From: JABCPO02 sp052174015 | GTDB taxonomy: Bacteria > Bacillota > Clostridia > TANB77 > CAG-508 | Direction of reading: 5' to 3' | DNA length: 64,000 nucleotides | Assembly (NCBI GenBank): GCA_052174015.1 | Contig: JBQMXM010000001.1 | Location: forward strand, 62,001-126,000 | Shown here: piece by piece, positions 45,309 through 53,695 of the stretch | How positions within the stretch are numbered: the first letter of the stretch is position 1 | Layout: every line of letters starts with the position of its first letter | Translations under genes and position numbers: made by a program | Notes under the pieces: model-generated | Databases searched by the model: none | The model's input: only the letters and a program-made list of their open reading frames with translations | What the model was told of the DNA's origin: nothing

Positions 45309-46145
45309 TTAATTATTAATTGTTTGTTTTGTCTTTTCTTTTATATCTTTTGGTGAACCTGAATTTCCTATATCATTTGCATTATTAATTATTTCTTGTT
45401 CTGTAGTTGTTTTTTTAGTATCTTTATTTTGAGTTTTAACATCTGGATTATTTGCTTTTGTTGTTTTTGAAATTCCTGTTGTATCTAATGGTACATTTTT
45501 TATAGTAAATTTTGCTTTTAAATTATTAAAAGTTAATTTTTCACTTGCTTTTTTAATATCTGTTCCTTGTTGTTTTGTAATTTCTTTTTCTCCTGCTTTT
45601 TCTTCTATATTTGGACTTAATGAAAAATCGTTTAATCTTGCTTTAAATTTATCGTCTCCTTCTAAACTATATAGGAATCCTTCTATCTGCTTATAGTCTC
45701 CAACTGCTTCTACTTTAAAATCATATAATGCAAATTCTCCTTGGAACCCTTCTGATATTTCTATTCCTTTGGATGGAGTTATTTCTATTTTTAAATCTAC
45801 ACCTTTTTCTTTAGCATAAATTCCAAGTGTTGCCCATATAAATTCTTGCCTATATTTTTCTATTTGTAATTCTCCATTTGCACCATTTCTTTTTGCTATT
45901 TCTATTTTTTCATTATATTCTTTTTTCTTTTCTTCATATTCTTGCATTACTTTTTTTAATTTATCTTCACTTTTTTGATATTCATTTTTTTGAAGATTAT
46001 CTAATTGTATTATCTTTTCTTGTAATTTTTTATCTTGTTCTCCTAATACCTTATATGAAGGCACATTACTATTACCTTTAACTATTAAAATACCAGTAAG
46101 TACAAGTGCAAGAAACATTACTAGTAAAATTATACCTTTTCGCAT
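45309..46145 (-). CDS. PilO-like pilus assembly protein
   Basis: 278 residues. One transmembrane segment (5-23), a coiled coil (38-85, with LQEKIIQLDNLQKNEYQ), then a ferredoxin-like domain (about 100-180: GVDLKIEITPSKGIEI and YDFKVEAVGDYKQIEGFLYSL). The last 60 residues are Lys/Asn/Thr-rich. This is the PilO layout; PilO joins PilN and PilP as an inner-membrane support. It lies 6 bases after the PilM-PilN fusion gene. Confidence 0.82.
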   Translation of the reverse strand: MRKGIILLVMFLALVLTGILIVKGNSNVPSYKVLGEQDKKLQEKIIQLDNLQKNEYQKSEDKLKKVMQEYEEKKKEYNEKIEIAKRNGANGELQIEKYRQEFIWATLGIYAKEKGVDLKIEITPSKGIEISEGFQGEFALYDFKVEAVGDYKQIEGFLYSLEGDDKFKARLNDFSLSPNIEEKAGEKEITKQQGTDIKKASEKLTFNNLKAKFTIKNVPLDTTGISKTTKANNPDVKTQNKDTKKTTTEQEIINNANDIGNSGSPKDIKEKTKQTINN

Positions 46146-46151
46146 TATCTA

Positions 46152-47801
46152 TTACCTCCTATTCCCATCTGTTTCGTCATTTGTTCCACTACCTGTTTTT
46201 TCTGTTTCTTCTATTAATTCTTCAACTAACATACCTTGTATTTCTGTTTTTATTACAGTATTACCTTTTGCATCTTTTTCTGCCTTTTCGTAAATTGTTT
46301 TTACATCTCTTAAAATGTTATCTGTTTCAATTTTTCCACGGAAATATCCTGCTTCTGCATAATTTGTTGCTTCTGATTTTATTGTTACCTTTTTATATGA
46401 TTCTGTAATATCTGTTATTGTTACTCCTTTTGGAACAATATGTGAAAGGCTTTGCATTAAGTTAGGTATTGTGTTTTTTGCAATTGTTTCATTATCTTTT
46501 GATTTAGATTTATTTAACTTTTTAATTAATGTTTCATATTCTTCTTTTTTATGTTCTACTTGTTCTCTATCTTTATCAATCTTACTTATTACACTTCTTT
46601 GATTTGCAAGTTCTTTATCCACATTTTTACTTGCTTTAAGGCTTGCATTCATTGTTGACATTGCAAACGCACCATAAATAAACCCTGCTCCAAGTATTGT
46701 AAGAATTAATCTAATTCCAAATTTTTCTCCTACAGCTAATGGTTCATTAAGTCCTATTCCTCCTGAAAAGAATGAACCTAAATCTATAGATATATTTTTA
46801 CTTGCTTTTCCATTTCTGAAATTACAATATTCTTTTTCATATCCTAAACCTTCATATGCTAATGCTATTGCAGAATTTACATCTATATATTCTTTTATAG
46901 GTATTGTTACTTCTTCTATTATTTCTGCAGGTGATAATAATTGACAAGTTGCCAGCTCTATAATACTTTCCATAAATATATCAATATTATTTATGCTTGC
47001 TCCTGTTCCTGTTATATATATTTTAGTTATTTTACCTACATTTTTTCTAAGTTCTTTTCTAACTTCTTGACATATATTTAAAATTTCATTAGTAATTACT
47101 GGTAAATAATCATTTTTTTCATAGTTATTATCATTTTCGTTTACTGTTAACACACTATTTCTTACAACTTCATAACTTCTTATTAATGAATTTTCTACAT
47201 TATTTATAGATTGTATAATTGTATTCATTCCATAGTATACTTTTTTAACTGATACAGGTACTTTACCTTTAATTGTTGTAATATATGTATCTTCTTCAAT
47301 ATTTACTATTAAACAATCTTGGCTTTCTCCATATACATTTGCAATACTAAGTTCTATTGGCATTTGTGAAACCGGAAGATTACTTTTAGGAAATTGTGCA
47401 GACCTTGTTTCAATTTCTGCTTTATCTTGATAAGCAAGTAATATATTTCTTTTTTCTTTATCTGCTGTCTTATCTCCTAATAGGAAACCAAATTCAAATA
47501 ATTCTTTATTTAATTTTTGTTTTTCCATTATTCTTTCGTATTCCACACCTACAGCTGTTTTTACATCTTTATTGCTAATCATTGCAAATACTGATGTTTC
47601 TTCATAGTGTGCATCAATAGCATTTGTATAAATTGGAACAGCTCTAGAGTTTGTTTCCTCAATTATTTGCTCTATTAATGCATTAGTATTGTTTCCATAT
47701 TTACTACCATATGTTTCAATTTTATATTTATTTTTTACCTTATTTACTTTAGCATATTTTACTATGTTTTTATCTATATATATCCCTAAAGATGATGCCA
47801 T
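46152..47801 (-). CDS. PilM-PilN fusion-like pilus assembly protein
   Basis: 549 residues. Residues 1-350 have the actin-like PilM fold (start SLGIYIDKNIVKYAKV, VYITGTGASINNIDIF variant YITGTGASI near 263, and a final DVNSAIALAYEGLG). A transmembrane segment at 361-382, a coiled coil (about 385-435) and a C-terminal domain (about 440-535) match PilN. Usually these are two proteins joined through a short PilN N-terminal motif. First gene of the pilus transcript, with a promoter at 47836-47864 and GAGGAG before the ATG. Confidence 0.82.
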   Translation of the reverse strand: MASSLGIYIDKNIVKYAKVNKVKNKYKIETYGSKYGNNTNALIEQIIEETNSRAVPIYTNAIDAHYEETSVFAMISNKDVKTAVGVEYERIMEKQKLNKELFEFGFLLGDKTADKEKRNILLAYQDKAEIETRSAQFPKSNLPVSQMPIELSIANVYGESQDCLIVNIEEDTYITTIKGKVPVSVKKVYYGMNTIIQSINNVENSLIRSYEVVRNSVLTVNENDNNYEKNDYLPVITNEILNICQEVRKELRKNVGKITKIYITGTGASINNIDIFMESIIELATCQLLSPAEIIEEVTIPIKEYIDVNSAIALAYEGLGYEKEYCNFRNGKASKNISIDLGSFFSGGIGLNEPLAVGEKFGIRLILTILGAGFIYGAFAMSTMNASLKASKNVDKELANQRSVISKIDKDREQVEHKKEEYETLIKKLNKSKSKDNETIAKNTIPNLMQSLSHIVPKGVTITDITESYKKVTIKSEATNYAEAGYFRGKIETDNILRDVKTIYEKAEKDAKGNTVIKTEIQGMLVEELIEETEKTGSGTNDETDGNRR

Positions 47802-47835
47802 TTTTTTCTCCTCATTTTTTATCTATTATATAGTC

Positions 47836-47864
47836 AATATATTACACTGAAAATATATAGTCAA
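47836..47864 (-). promoter_or_regulatory. Promoter of the pilus operon
   Basis: TTGACT (47859-47864), 17-bp spacer and TATATT (47836-47841) on the minus strand; a second TTGACTATATA copy overlaps the start region. Confidence 0.7.
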
Positions 47865-47974
47865 TAATATTATAATTTTTATAATACTTTTGCAATGTAT
47901 TTTTACAAAATTTTACATTTAATTATAAAAATTATGAATAATCTGATTTCAAATTACAATTGTTCTAATTTTTA

Positions 47975-48003
47975 TTGACATTATTTTTTTTGTTTGTTAT
48001 ACT
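47975..48003 (+). promoter_or_regulatory. Promoter of the 6S-like RNA
   Basis: TTGACA (47975-47980), 17-bp spacer and TATACT (47998-48003) on the plus strand. Confidence 0.8.
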
Positions 48004-48009
48004 TAAATT

Positions 48010-48187
48010 GCCTGTTAAGCACGAATTGTGTTATTTTTAGAACCTACAAATATTTAAAGGGAGAACGGCTTTCGGTATGGCGTGTATGATAATATAACTT
48101 CATCCCATAAGTATTGAGGAGTTCACCCACCTGTTGATAATCAGGTTTTTCTTAAAAGACACTCAAAAAACGACTTAACGGGTATTT
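48010..48187 (+). ncRNA. ssrS: Probable 6S RNA
   Basis: A structured RNA of about 178 bases. The closing stem is CCTGTTAAG (48011-48019) with CTTAACGGG (48174-48182). Inside are AGAAC pairing GTTC, the apical hairpin GGGA...TCCC around CGGCTTTCGGTATGGC, and a 3' hairpin CCTG-TTGATAAT-CAGG. A large open bubble flanks these, the layout of 6S RNA, which binds RNA polymerase holoenzyme by mimicking an open promoter. Its position with its own promoter and an AT-only hairpin with a T-run (about 48188-48213) as terminator fits. The family call rests on architecture; a covariance search would settle it. Confidence 0.65.
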
Positions 48188-48231
48188 AATTTAAAACTTT
48201 TAAATTTTTTTAAAAAAGTGTAAAAAAAGTG

Positions 48232-48260
48232 TTGACAAACACATTTTTAAAATATATAAT
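48232..48260 (+). promoter_or_regulatory. Promoter of the tRNA-Gly gene
   Basis: Consensus TTGACA (48232-48237), 17-bp spacer and TATAAT (48255-48260) on the plus strand. Confidence 0.88.
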
Positions 48261-48277
48261 ATAAACAGTTAAAGCAT

Positions 48278-48351
48278 GCGGGTGTAGTTCAATGGTAGAA
48301 CCCCAGCCTTCCAAGCTGATGACGAGGGTTCGATTCCCTCTACCCGCTCCA
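48278..48351 (+). tRNA. tRNA-Gly (UCC)
   Basis: 74 nt with encoded CCA. The acceptor GCGGGTG pairs with TACCCGC (one G-U pair), the anticodon loop CTTCCAA gives UCC, and the T arm is GAGGGTTCGATTCCCTC. The last six bases GCTCCA recur at 50246-50251 at the head of a 130-bp direct repeat. Confidence 0.95.
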
Positions 48352-48475
48352 TTAATTAAGAAGTGTTAAACACTTCTTTTTTTATATCTTTATAATATTT
48401 ACTTATATAATTAAAACACAATCTTATCTAGTATAAAATGCTAATATAAGATTGTGTTATTTATCTTTTAATTTT
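48346..48475. repeat. Direct repeat, copy 1 (overlaps tRNA-Gly end)
   Basis: About 130 bases matching 50246-50376 with three substitutions and a one-base indel. It starts with GCTCCA, the last six bases of tRNA-Gly, then a terminator hairpin and a second 12-bp hairpin (ACACAATCTTAT with ATAAGATTGTGT). Confidence 0.85.
48358..48383 (+). terminator. Terminator after tRNA-Gly
   Basis: AAGAAGTGT-TAA-ACACTTCTT then T7, within direct repeat copy 1. Confidence 0.88.
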
Positions 48476-48584
48476 TAATTTTTAATTTTTATCTATTTAT
48501 TTTGAAGATGAACAAGCAATCGGAACTAAAATTGAATGTTTAAAATTGCAAAATACTACACTAAAAAAATACTTGCTGAAAATG

Positions 48585-48617
48585 ATAAAGACAATGCCAA
48601 TTAAGCATTGTCTTTAT
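48585..48617 (-). terminator. Hairpin at the 3' end of the MATE-like gene
   Basis: Perfect 13-bp arms ATAAAGACAATGC and GCATTGTCTTTAT that overlap the stop codon. The T-run is better on the plus strand (T8 after 48622), so it may act both ways. Confidence 0.65.
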
Positions 48618-49809
48618 TAATAATTTTTTTTGATATTACTTTTCCTGTTTTTTCCACATTATAATTTAATTTAAAAAATATACTTACCGAGATAAACTGA
48701 TATACTGATGAACATACTTGTCCGATACCTGTACAAAATGGTGTTTTTAAAAGAGACATCATCATTCTCAAAACAGAAGCACATATTTTATTAGATGTTG
48801 TTTTAGAAGCAGACCATTCTAATTGTAAATAACAAGTTTTAATTCTGTATATAGGATAAATTATGAAATTTACAATTTCAAATCCAAAATAAATCATCGT
48901 AATTTTAAAATTCAAATCATAAAATCCATATAAACAAACAAACATAACTAAACTGGTTATAAATAATATACCTAATAATTTATAAGCGTTATTCCTATGA
49001 TATTTATAATTGAATTCATTTTTACTAATATCAATTGTTGCTGCAGTAACTATTGCATCAGCAGTATCCCATTGTGTATCTGTTATAAGGGCTACAAATG
49101 TAAGTGCACTTGTAAATTGTTCACCATACTCCAAAGCATTACTTAAACCAAATAAAAAAATTAAGAAAAACGCAATGTTATTGAACAATTCTACTGAATC
49201 ATATTTAATACATTTAAAAACATTTAATTGCAATTTGAATTTATTGCTATTTTTTATATAAATATATAAAGTAAATAATGATAATGGAATTAGTGTTGTA
49301 GTAATTATAGCAATTTGATTTTTTGTTATTAAAGATGTTCCAATTAATAATATAAAATTTAATAAATTAAATATTAGTGAATATTTATTTGCTAACGTAT
49401 TTTTTTCTTCATAATATAATTTGTTTAACACCATTGCAAATTCTAAACAAATAAATAATTGTAATACAGAATAGATGGTGAACACTTTATATGTATCGAT
49501 ATCCATGTTCATAAAATTTATATAATTATCTATATTAAATAATAATATTGCAAAAATAATTACCGAAACAATAGTTCCTATAATCATACCTGACATTACT
49601 GCATTTTTATTTTTATCTTTTTCCTTACAAATATTAGCACCAGTAGAAAATAATGATTTTAATATATAATATATAAATTGTATTGGATAAGTTAAGGTAA
49701 AAATATTAATTAAATTTTTGTCAACTATTATACCTAATAAAAGCCATGAAATTATTGGTATAAAAGACAATAATGATAAGTCAAAACTAATTTTTAATAA
49801 TCTCTTCAT
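48601..49809 (-). CDS. MATE-like multi-pass membrane protein
   Basis: 402 residues with about ten to twelve hydrophobic segments and a short basic C-terminus. The general pattern, with paired helices and an aqueous-facing YEEKNTLANKYSLIFNLLNF segment, resembles MATE or oligosaccharide-flippase-type exporters, but no decisive motif is seen. AAGGA precedes the ATG. It follows the broken HAD gene by 17 bases, and both lie between the direct repeats, so the two arrived or were duplicated together. G and C are used slightly more than in neighbours. Substrate unknown. Confidence 0.65.
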   Translation of the reverse strand: MKRLLKISFDLSLLSFIPIISWLLLGIIVDKNLINIFTLTYPIQFIYYILKSLFSTGANICKEKDKNKNAVMSGMIIGTIVSVIIFAILLFNIDNYINFMNMDIDTYKVFTIYSVLQLFICLEFAMVLNKLYYEEKNTLANKYSLIFNLLNFILLIGTSLITKNQIAIITTTLIPLSLFTLYIYIKNSNKFKLQLNVFKCIKYDSVELFNNIAFFLIFLFGLSNALEYGEQFTSALTFVALITDTQWDTADAIVTAATIDISKNEFNYKYHRNNAYKLLGILFITSLVMFVCLYGFYDLNFKITMIYFGFEIVNFIIYPIYRIKTCYLQLEWSASKTTSNKICASVLRMMMSLLKTPFCTGIGQVCSSVYQFISVSIFFKLNYNVEKTGKVISKKIINKDNA

Positions 49810-49826
49810 TTTCTAATCCTTCATAA

Positions 49827-50090
49827 TTATTCGGTAAAAAAACTAGGGTGATAAGAATCTATACCCAAAGTTTCTGCTTTTCTTAAAACATCAATTCTAT
49901 CATCTACAAATGCTACTTGTTTTATATCAATGTTATAATGTTTACAATATTCAATTATAACTTCTGGTTTTAATAATGTATAACATATAAAAAATACATT
50001 TTCTCTTTTTATATTCGGATAATGTTCCATCAACATCAAAAAAACATATTTTTCTTTTAATTTTTCAATCATAATTATTACTACTAACAT
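49827..50090 (-). pseudogene. Broken HAD-family hydrolase
   Basis: The open frame (87 codons) ends KQVAFVDDRIDVLRKAETLG, the typical HAD motif with the second metal-binding acidic pair. The catalytic start DVDGTL is present in the DNA but in another frame (FFDVDGTLSEYK), just after a run of seven A at 50038-50044. A one-base slip in that run would restore it. The middle of a normal HAD protein (about 60-100 residues) is also absent. It is therefore a degraded gene with frameshift and deletion; the current frame probably gives no working enzyme. Confidence 0.75.
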
Positions 50091-50245
50091 ATAATATTTA
50101 TATCAATTTAAAAACTAAATTAATTATACTATACTTTGACATTTTTTTCTATACTCCCTTGAAAATATCTAGGAAAATGACATAATGAATTTATCAGAAA
50201 GATTTAATCAAATCTTATAGTCTTAATTTCGCATATATGTATAGT

Positions 50246-50376
50246 GCTCCATTAACTTAAGAAGTGTTAAACACTTCTTTTTTTATGTCTTTATAATATT
50301 TACTTATATAATTAAAACACAATCTTATCTAGTATAAAATACTAATATAAGATTATGTTATTTATCTTTTGATTTT
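50246..50376. repeat. Direct repeat, copy 2
   Basis: Matches 48346-48475. It begins with GCTCCA but the preceding bases do not form a tRNA. It lies 1.9 kb from copy 1, on the other side of the broken HAD and MATE-like genes. Confidence 0.85.
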
Positions 50377-50501
50377 TTTCTATTTATATTTATATAATTA
50401 TCAATATATTTTTTATAAAAATCATTATCTTTAGTAAGAGTATAGTCTATGTCAAATCCGACATTATAGTTATTTATATTAAGTAAATTAAAATTTTCCA
50501 T
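50358..50501 (-). CDS. 47-residue ORF with HAD-like start motif
   Basis: ATG at 50501 with AGGTG seven bases upstream, overlapping the end of the previous gene by 14 bp. Residues 15-24 read GFDIDYTLTK, which matches the nucleophile motif (DXDXT) of HAD phosphatases, but the frame stops after 47 codons, its tail inside direct repeat copy 2. It looks like the first part of a HAD gene cut off by the repeat, or a small protein with a chance match. Confidence 0.45.
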   Translation of the reverse strand: MENFNLLNINNYNVGFDIDYTLTKDNDFYKKYIDNYININRKKSKDK

Positions 50502-50745
50502 TGCTATCACCTAATTTTAAAATCTTTATAAGTTCTTTGGCACAATTTCTATCTGATTCCTTTTCTAGCTCTGTTAAGTCGTTATAATTTGTTTCTATTT
50601 GTTTATTCCATCTATCAACTAATTCTTTCGGTATTGTTACACTTCCGTCATCATTTTTAAAACTTTTACTAAAAAGATAACTTTGCCATTTAGCCCATCT
50701 TTTATGTTCATGTTCAGCTAATAATTCAAGTAATTCATTATTCAT
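50488..50745 (-). CDS. Small protein with RyR-like motif pattern
   Basis: 85 residues from the ATG at 50745 (AAGGAG eight bases upstream); an earlier in-frame ATG would add a hydrophobic stretch that looks non-coding. It has LLAEHEHKRWAKWQSYL near the start and YNDLTELEKESDR (about 61-73) near the end. The spacing of HxxxW and the Y-x-x-L-x-E-x-E-K-x-x-D-R block recall RyR-type nucleotide-sensing domains and small proteins of mobile elements. The match is suggestive only. It lies 128 bases after the PfkB-SIS gene. Confidence 0.55.
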   Translation of the reverse strand: MNNELLELLAEHEHKRWAKWQSYLFSKSFKNDDGSVTIPKELVDRWNKQIETNYNDLTELEKESDRNCAKELIKILKLGDSNGKF

Positions 50746-50873
50746 ATTAATATCTCCTTGTATTAAAAAATTAAATAAGTTTATAATATTTAAAAATATT
50801 ATACTATAAAATAACAAAATTTTCCATGCCCCATTAAAAGTATAGAGCCTATATTTTATCATTTAATTTTTAT

Positions 50874-52823
50874 CTATTTATGTTTATATAATTTTTTATC
50901 TTCATTATCATAATTTGGATCTGAAAGATCATAATTTAATTCTAATGATATCTTCTTTATAATATATTGTAATAAAATTATATTATATATCAAATTTTGT
51001 ATATCATTATCATATTTTTTTGAAAATATCTTTATTATATCTATCTCTTTATTTTCTATATATTTTATCAATTTATTTTCATAACTATCTTCTGTATAAT
51101 TCAAATATATTACTAAATCTGGTTTTATATTTTTTAATATACTAAATCTACCATGTGAAAAATTCTTTTTTTCATGTAATATTACTCTAGCTATTCCTGA
51201 TTCTGTAAATTTTGATTCTAAATCTAATGCTAATTCATAAGAAAAATTATCATAAAATACATCTATTAATGAGTATTTTTTAAAATTATTAATATTTATT
51301 TTTTCTACTTCTTCTGATGCTTTTTTTATAATATCTAATATCATTTTTTTATCACAATTTAAATATTTTAATGAAAAAAGTAATACAGGTAATATTATTC
51401 CTTCTATACTTAAAAATCCTCTTTCGCGTGTCCATTTACTATTATAATAAGAGATTAAATTAATATTATCATTTTCTAAATATTCTTTAGCTGTAATTAA
51501 ATATATTTCTTTTTGTTTTAAATATTCCATTACTTTAATAACATCTGCTGAACTTCCTGAATTTGATAAAATAACTATTTTGTTATATTTATAAATCTCA
51601 TTATTATCTATCACTTCTTTTATATATAGTGTTTTAGCAAAAGCTTTTGTATTAGAATTAAGTATTTTTTCTATATATTTTGCTGCTATATACGAAGCTC
51701 CTTGCCCTAAAATTAAAACTCTATCTTTATCTTCAAGCTGTTCTATAAATATATCTACTTGTTTTATATTTTTTTCATTTATTCCATTTTCTACTCTTTT
51801 AATTATTTGCTCTACACTTGTTGTTATTTTAAATTTTCTTACAACTTTTTTAGAATCTCTTTTTTCTTCTAAACATATCGGACAATTATTTATTTTATAT
51901 TTTTTATCTATATTGTCTATATTATAATAATTATATCCATATCTAGAGCCAATTGTTTTTAATGTATTTTTAACTTTATTTTCTATATTGGCTCTTTGTC
52001 TATCTATAAATAAATTAAAATTTTTATTTTGTAAATATCCTGATTCTATACAAGATATTATAACAGAAGCTAAATGACTGTCTCCTGCTCCATTGTTATC
52101 TTTTATTTCTTCGCTATTAATTTTTAATATAATTTTTTCTTCATTCAGTTCATCTAAAAATATACTTCCATTTGCTCCATCTGTTATAATTAATAATTTT
52201 AGATTTAAAAAGTTAAACAATTCTCTATTTGTCTCTATTTCCAACCTTGATTTTAAAAATTTAGCAACTTTGTTATTGAGTTGAATTATATTATATGAAT
52301 TTTTTTTAATATCTTTTATTTTTTCTGCAGATAAATATCTTAAATTACCAATAATTCCCCAGTCTAATATTGTTATAATATTATTTTCTATACAATTTTT
52401 AGCTATATTATTGGTATTATTAGTATATGAATCAAAAATTACAATATCTATTTTCTTATTTTTCAAAATGTCATAATCAATTTTATATTCACTAGAAGAT
52501 TTCCAAACATCTTTATTACAAGCTGGACATTTTATAACATTTTTTGTCTCTTTATTATTCTTAATATATGTAAATACTTTTCTAGAATTTCTTTTTTTAA
52601 TATTTATAAATTCTGTACTAATATTATTTTTTAATAATATTTTTAACTCTTTTTCTGTTATTATGTCATTACCTGCATTTCCACCTATAAAAAGATTATA
52701 GTTATTACCTTTTAAATTCCAAATTATATTATGTGCTGTACCCCCACCACCATATTTAATATTTTCTAAATCTTTTTCTATAATACCATCTATTGTTAAT
52801 TCTCTAATACCTAATATATTCAT
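50874..52823 (-). CDS. PfkB kinase-SIS isomerase fusion with two Cys pairs
   Basis: 649 residues. Residues 1-290 form a PfkB/ribokinase-type domain: KYGGGGTAHNII (23-34) and catalytic DNNGAGDS (242-249, base D248). Residues 365-610 form a paired SIS domain: VLILGQGASYIAAKYIEKIL, VILSNSGSSADVIK (417-430) and a second half with SYELALDLESKFTESGIARV. Two CXXC pairs, CPAC (99-102) and CPIC (314-317), could bind one zinc. The kinase plus isomerase layout suggests phosphosugar metabolism; the substrate is unknown. The gene is preceded by a dyad at 52836-52858 and heads an accessory series. Confidence 0.82.
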   Translation of the reverse strand: MNILGIRELTIDGIIEKDLENIKYGGGGTAHNIIWNLKGNNYNLFIGGNAGNDIITEKELKILLKNNISTEFINIKKRNSRKVFTYIKNNKETKNVIKCPACNKDVWKSSSEYKIDYDILKNKKIDIVIFDSYTNNTNNIAKNCIENNIITILDWGIIGNLRYLSAEKIKDIKKNSYNIIQLNNKVAKFLKSRLEIETNRELFNFLNLKLLIITDGANGSIFLDELNEEKIILKINSEEIKDNNGAGDSHLASVIISCIESGYLQNKNFNLFIDRQRANIENKVKNTLKTIGSRYGYNYYNIDNIDKKYKINNCPICLEEKRDSKKVVRKFKITTSVEQIIKRVENGINEKNIKQVDIFIEQLEDKDRVLILGQGASYIAAKYIEKILNSNTKAFAKTLYIKEVIDNNEIYKYNKIVILSNSGSSADVIKVMEYLKQKEIYLITAKEYLENDNINLISYYNSKWTRERGFLSIEGIILPVLLFSLKYLNCDKKMILDIIKKASEEVEKININNFKKYSLIDVFYDNFSYELALDLESKFTESGIARVILHEKKNFSHGRFSILKNIKPDLVIYLNYTEDSYENKLIKYIENKEIDIIKIFSKKYDNDIQNLIYNIILLQYIIKKISLELNYDLSDPNYDNEDKKLYKHK

Positions 52824-52835
52824 ATTCTGCTCCTT

Positions 52836-52858
52836 TTAGTAATAACTAGTTTTACTAA
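52836..52858 (-). promoter_or_regulatory. Dyad just upstream of the PfkB-SIS ribosome site
   Basis: TTAGTAA and TTACTAA arms with a nine-base centre containing ACTAGT, directly before AAAAGGAG. It could be an operator or a leader hairpin. Confidence 0.45.
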
Positions 52859-52864
52859 TAAAAA

Positions 52865-52897
52865 CTCACTCTTAATTTTATATAAATTAAGGGTGAG
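52865..52897 (-). terminator. Terminator after the TraX gene
   Basis: Arms CTCACTCTTAATTT and AAATTAAGGGTGAG with one T-G pair and a five-base loop; TTTTTATT follows on the minus strand. Confidence 0.85.
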
Positions 52898-52909
52898 CTT
52901 TATTACACA

Positions 52910-53668
52910 TTATATTAATACACATGTAGACAATATATATATTGCTAACATATGTACTGGATATATAGAATATTTTAATAGTTTTAATATTTTTTTTACC
53001 CTAATACTATTTATTTTTATTTTTCTTGTATTATTTACAAAGAATATTATTGGTAATGATAATAATGAATAATATTGAATTAAATATAGTTGTAAATTAT
53101 TCTTTCTCATACCTACATAAGTTATATATATTGTTGTTAATAGTGTAAATGCTATTAAAATATTTATTTTTTTATCTTTTAAATAATAGAACATTAATAT
53201 TAATAAATATGTATATGCTCCTCCATCAAATTGTAATGTCTCTGCTATAAATATTGATAATATTCCTATTATTATTTTATCTATATTACCTAATTTCCAT
53301 GTTGTTTCTGTATTTTCAAATAGTTTTATTGATAACGCACCAAGTAATAATGGGAATCCTATATTAAAATCTGATGTAAAATATACAAATATATATTTAA
53401 TTTTTTGTATATCTGTTAATCTTTCCCATACTGGTGGTAATGAAAATCCTTTTATCATTAGTATATATGGTATTTGTGATACCAACGCAAATATTGCAAG
53501 TCTTAATATATATTTCTCTTTTGATTTAGTTTTAGTCATACCAAAAGCTATTAAATATGCAAAAATAGGCATTGCTATTCTTCCCATTATTGGATTTGCT
53601 ACATAATTTGGATACAAAAATTTTTCAACATGATCTAATATCATTGTTAAATATGCTATTATTAACAT
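52910..53668 (-). CDS. TraX family membrane acyltransferase-like protein
   Basis: 252 residues from the ATG at 53668 (AAAGGA upstream); a TTG five codons earlier falls inside the ribosome site. About eight transmembrane segments. MILDHVEKFLYP near the start and GRIAMPIFAYLIAFG are TraX-type signatures. TraX acetylates F-pilin in E. coli; chromosomal relatives in Firmicutes have unknown substrates. A link to the pilus genes 6 kb away is tempting but unproved. Last gene of the walR transcript. Confidence 0.85.
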   Translation of the reverse strand: MLIIAYLTMILDHVEKFLYPNYVANPIMGRIAMPIFAYLIAFGMTKTKSKEKYILRLAIFALVSQIPYILMIKGFSLPPVWERLTDIQKIKYIFVYFTSDFNIGFPLLLGALSIKLFENTETTWKLGNIDKIIIGILSIFIAETLQFDGGAYTYLLILMFYYLKDKKINILIAFTLLTTIYITYVGMRKNNLQLYLIQYYSLLSLPIIFFVNNTRKIKINSIRVKKILKLLKYSIYPVHMLAIYILSTCVLI

Positions 53669-53695
53669 GTTTGTTCCTTTCAATTATCACTTTTA

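Noticed and set aside
48500..48612. Open plus-strand stretch reading FEDEQAIGTKIECLK before the MATE-like gene
   Set aside because: About 38 codons with no start, no match recognised, and overlapping a terminator hairpin; it may be a remnant but cannot be supported.
50246..50251. Second tRNA at the GCTCCA of repeat copy 2
   Set aside because: The preceding bases do not form a cloverleaf; only the tail of the tRNA is shared.
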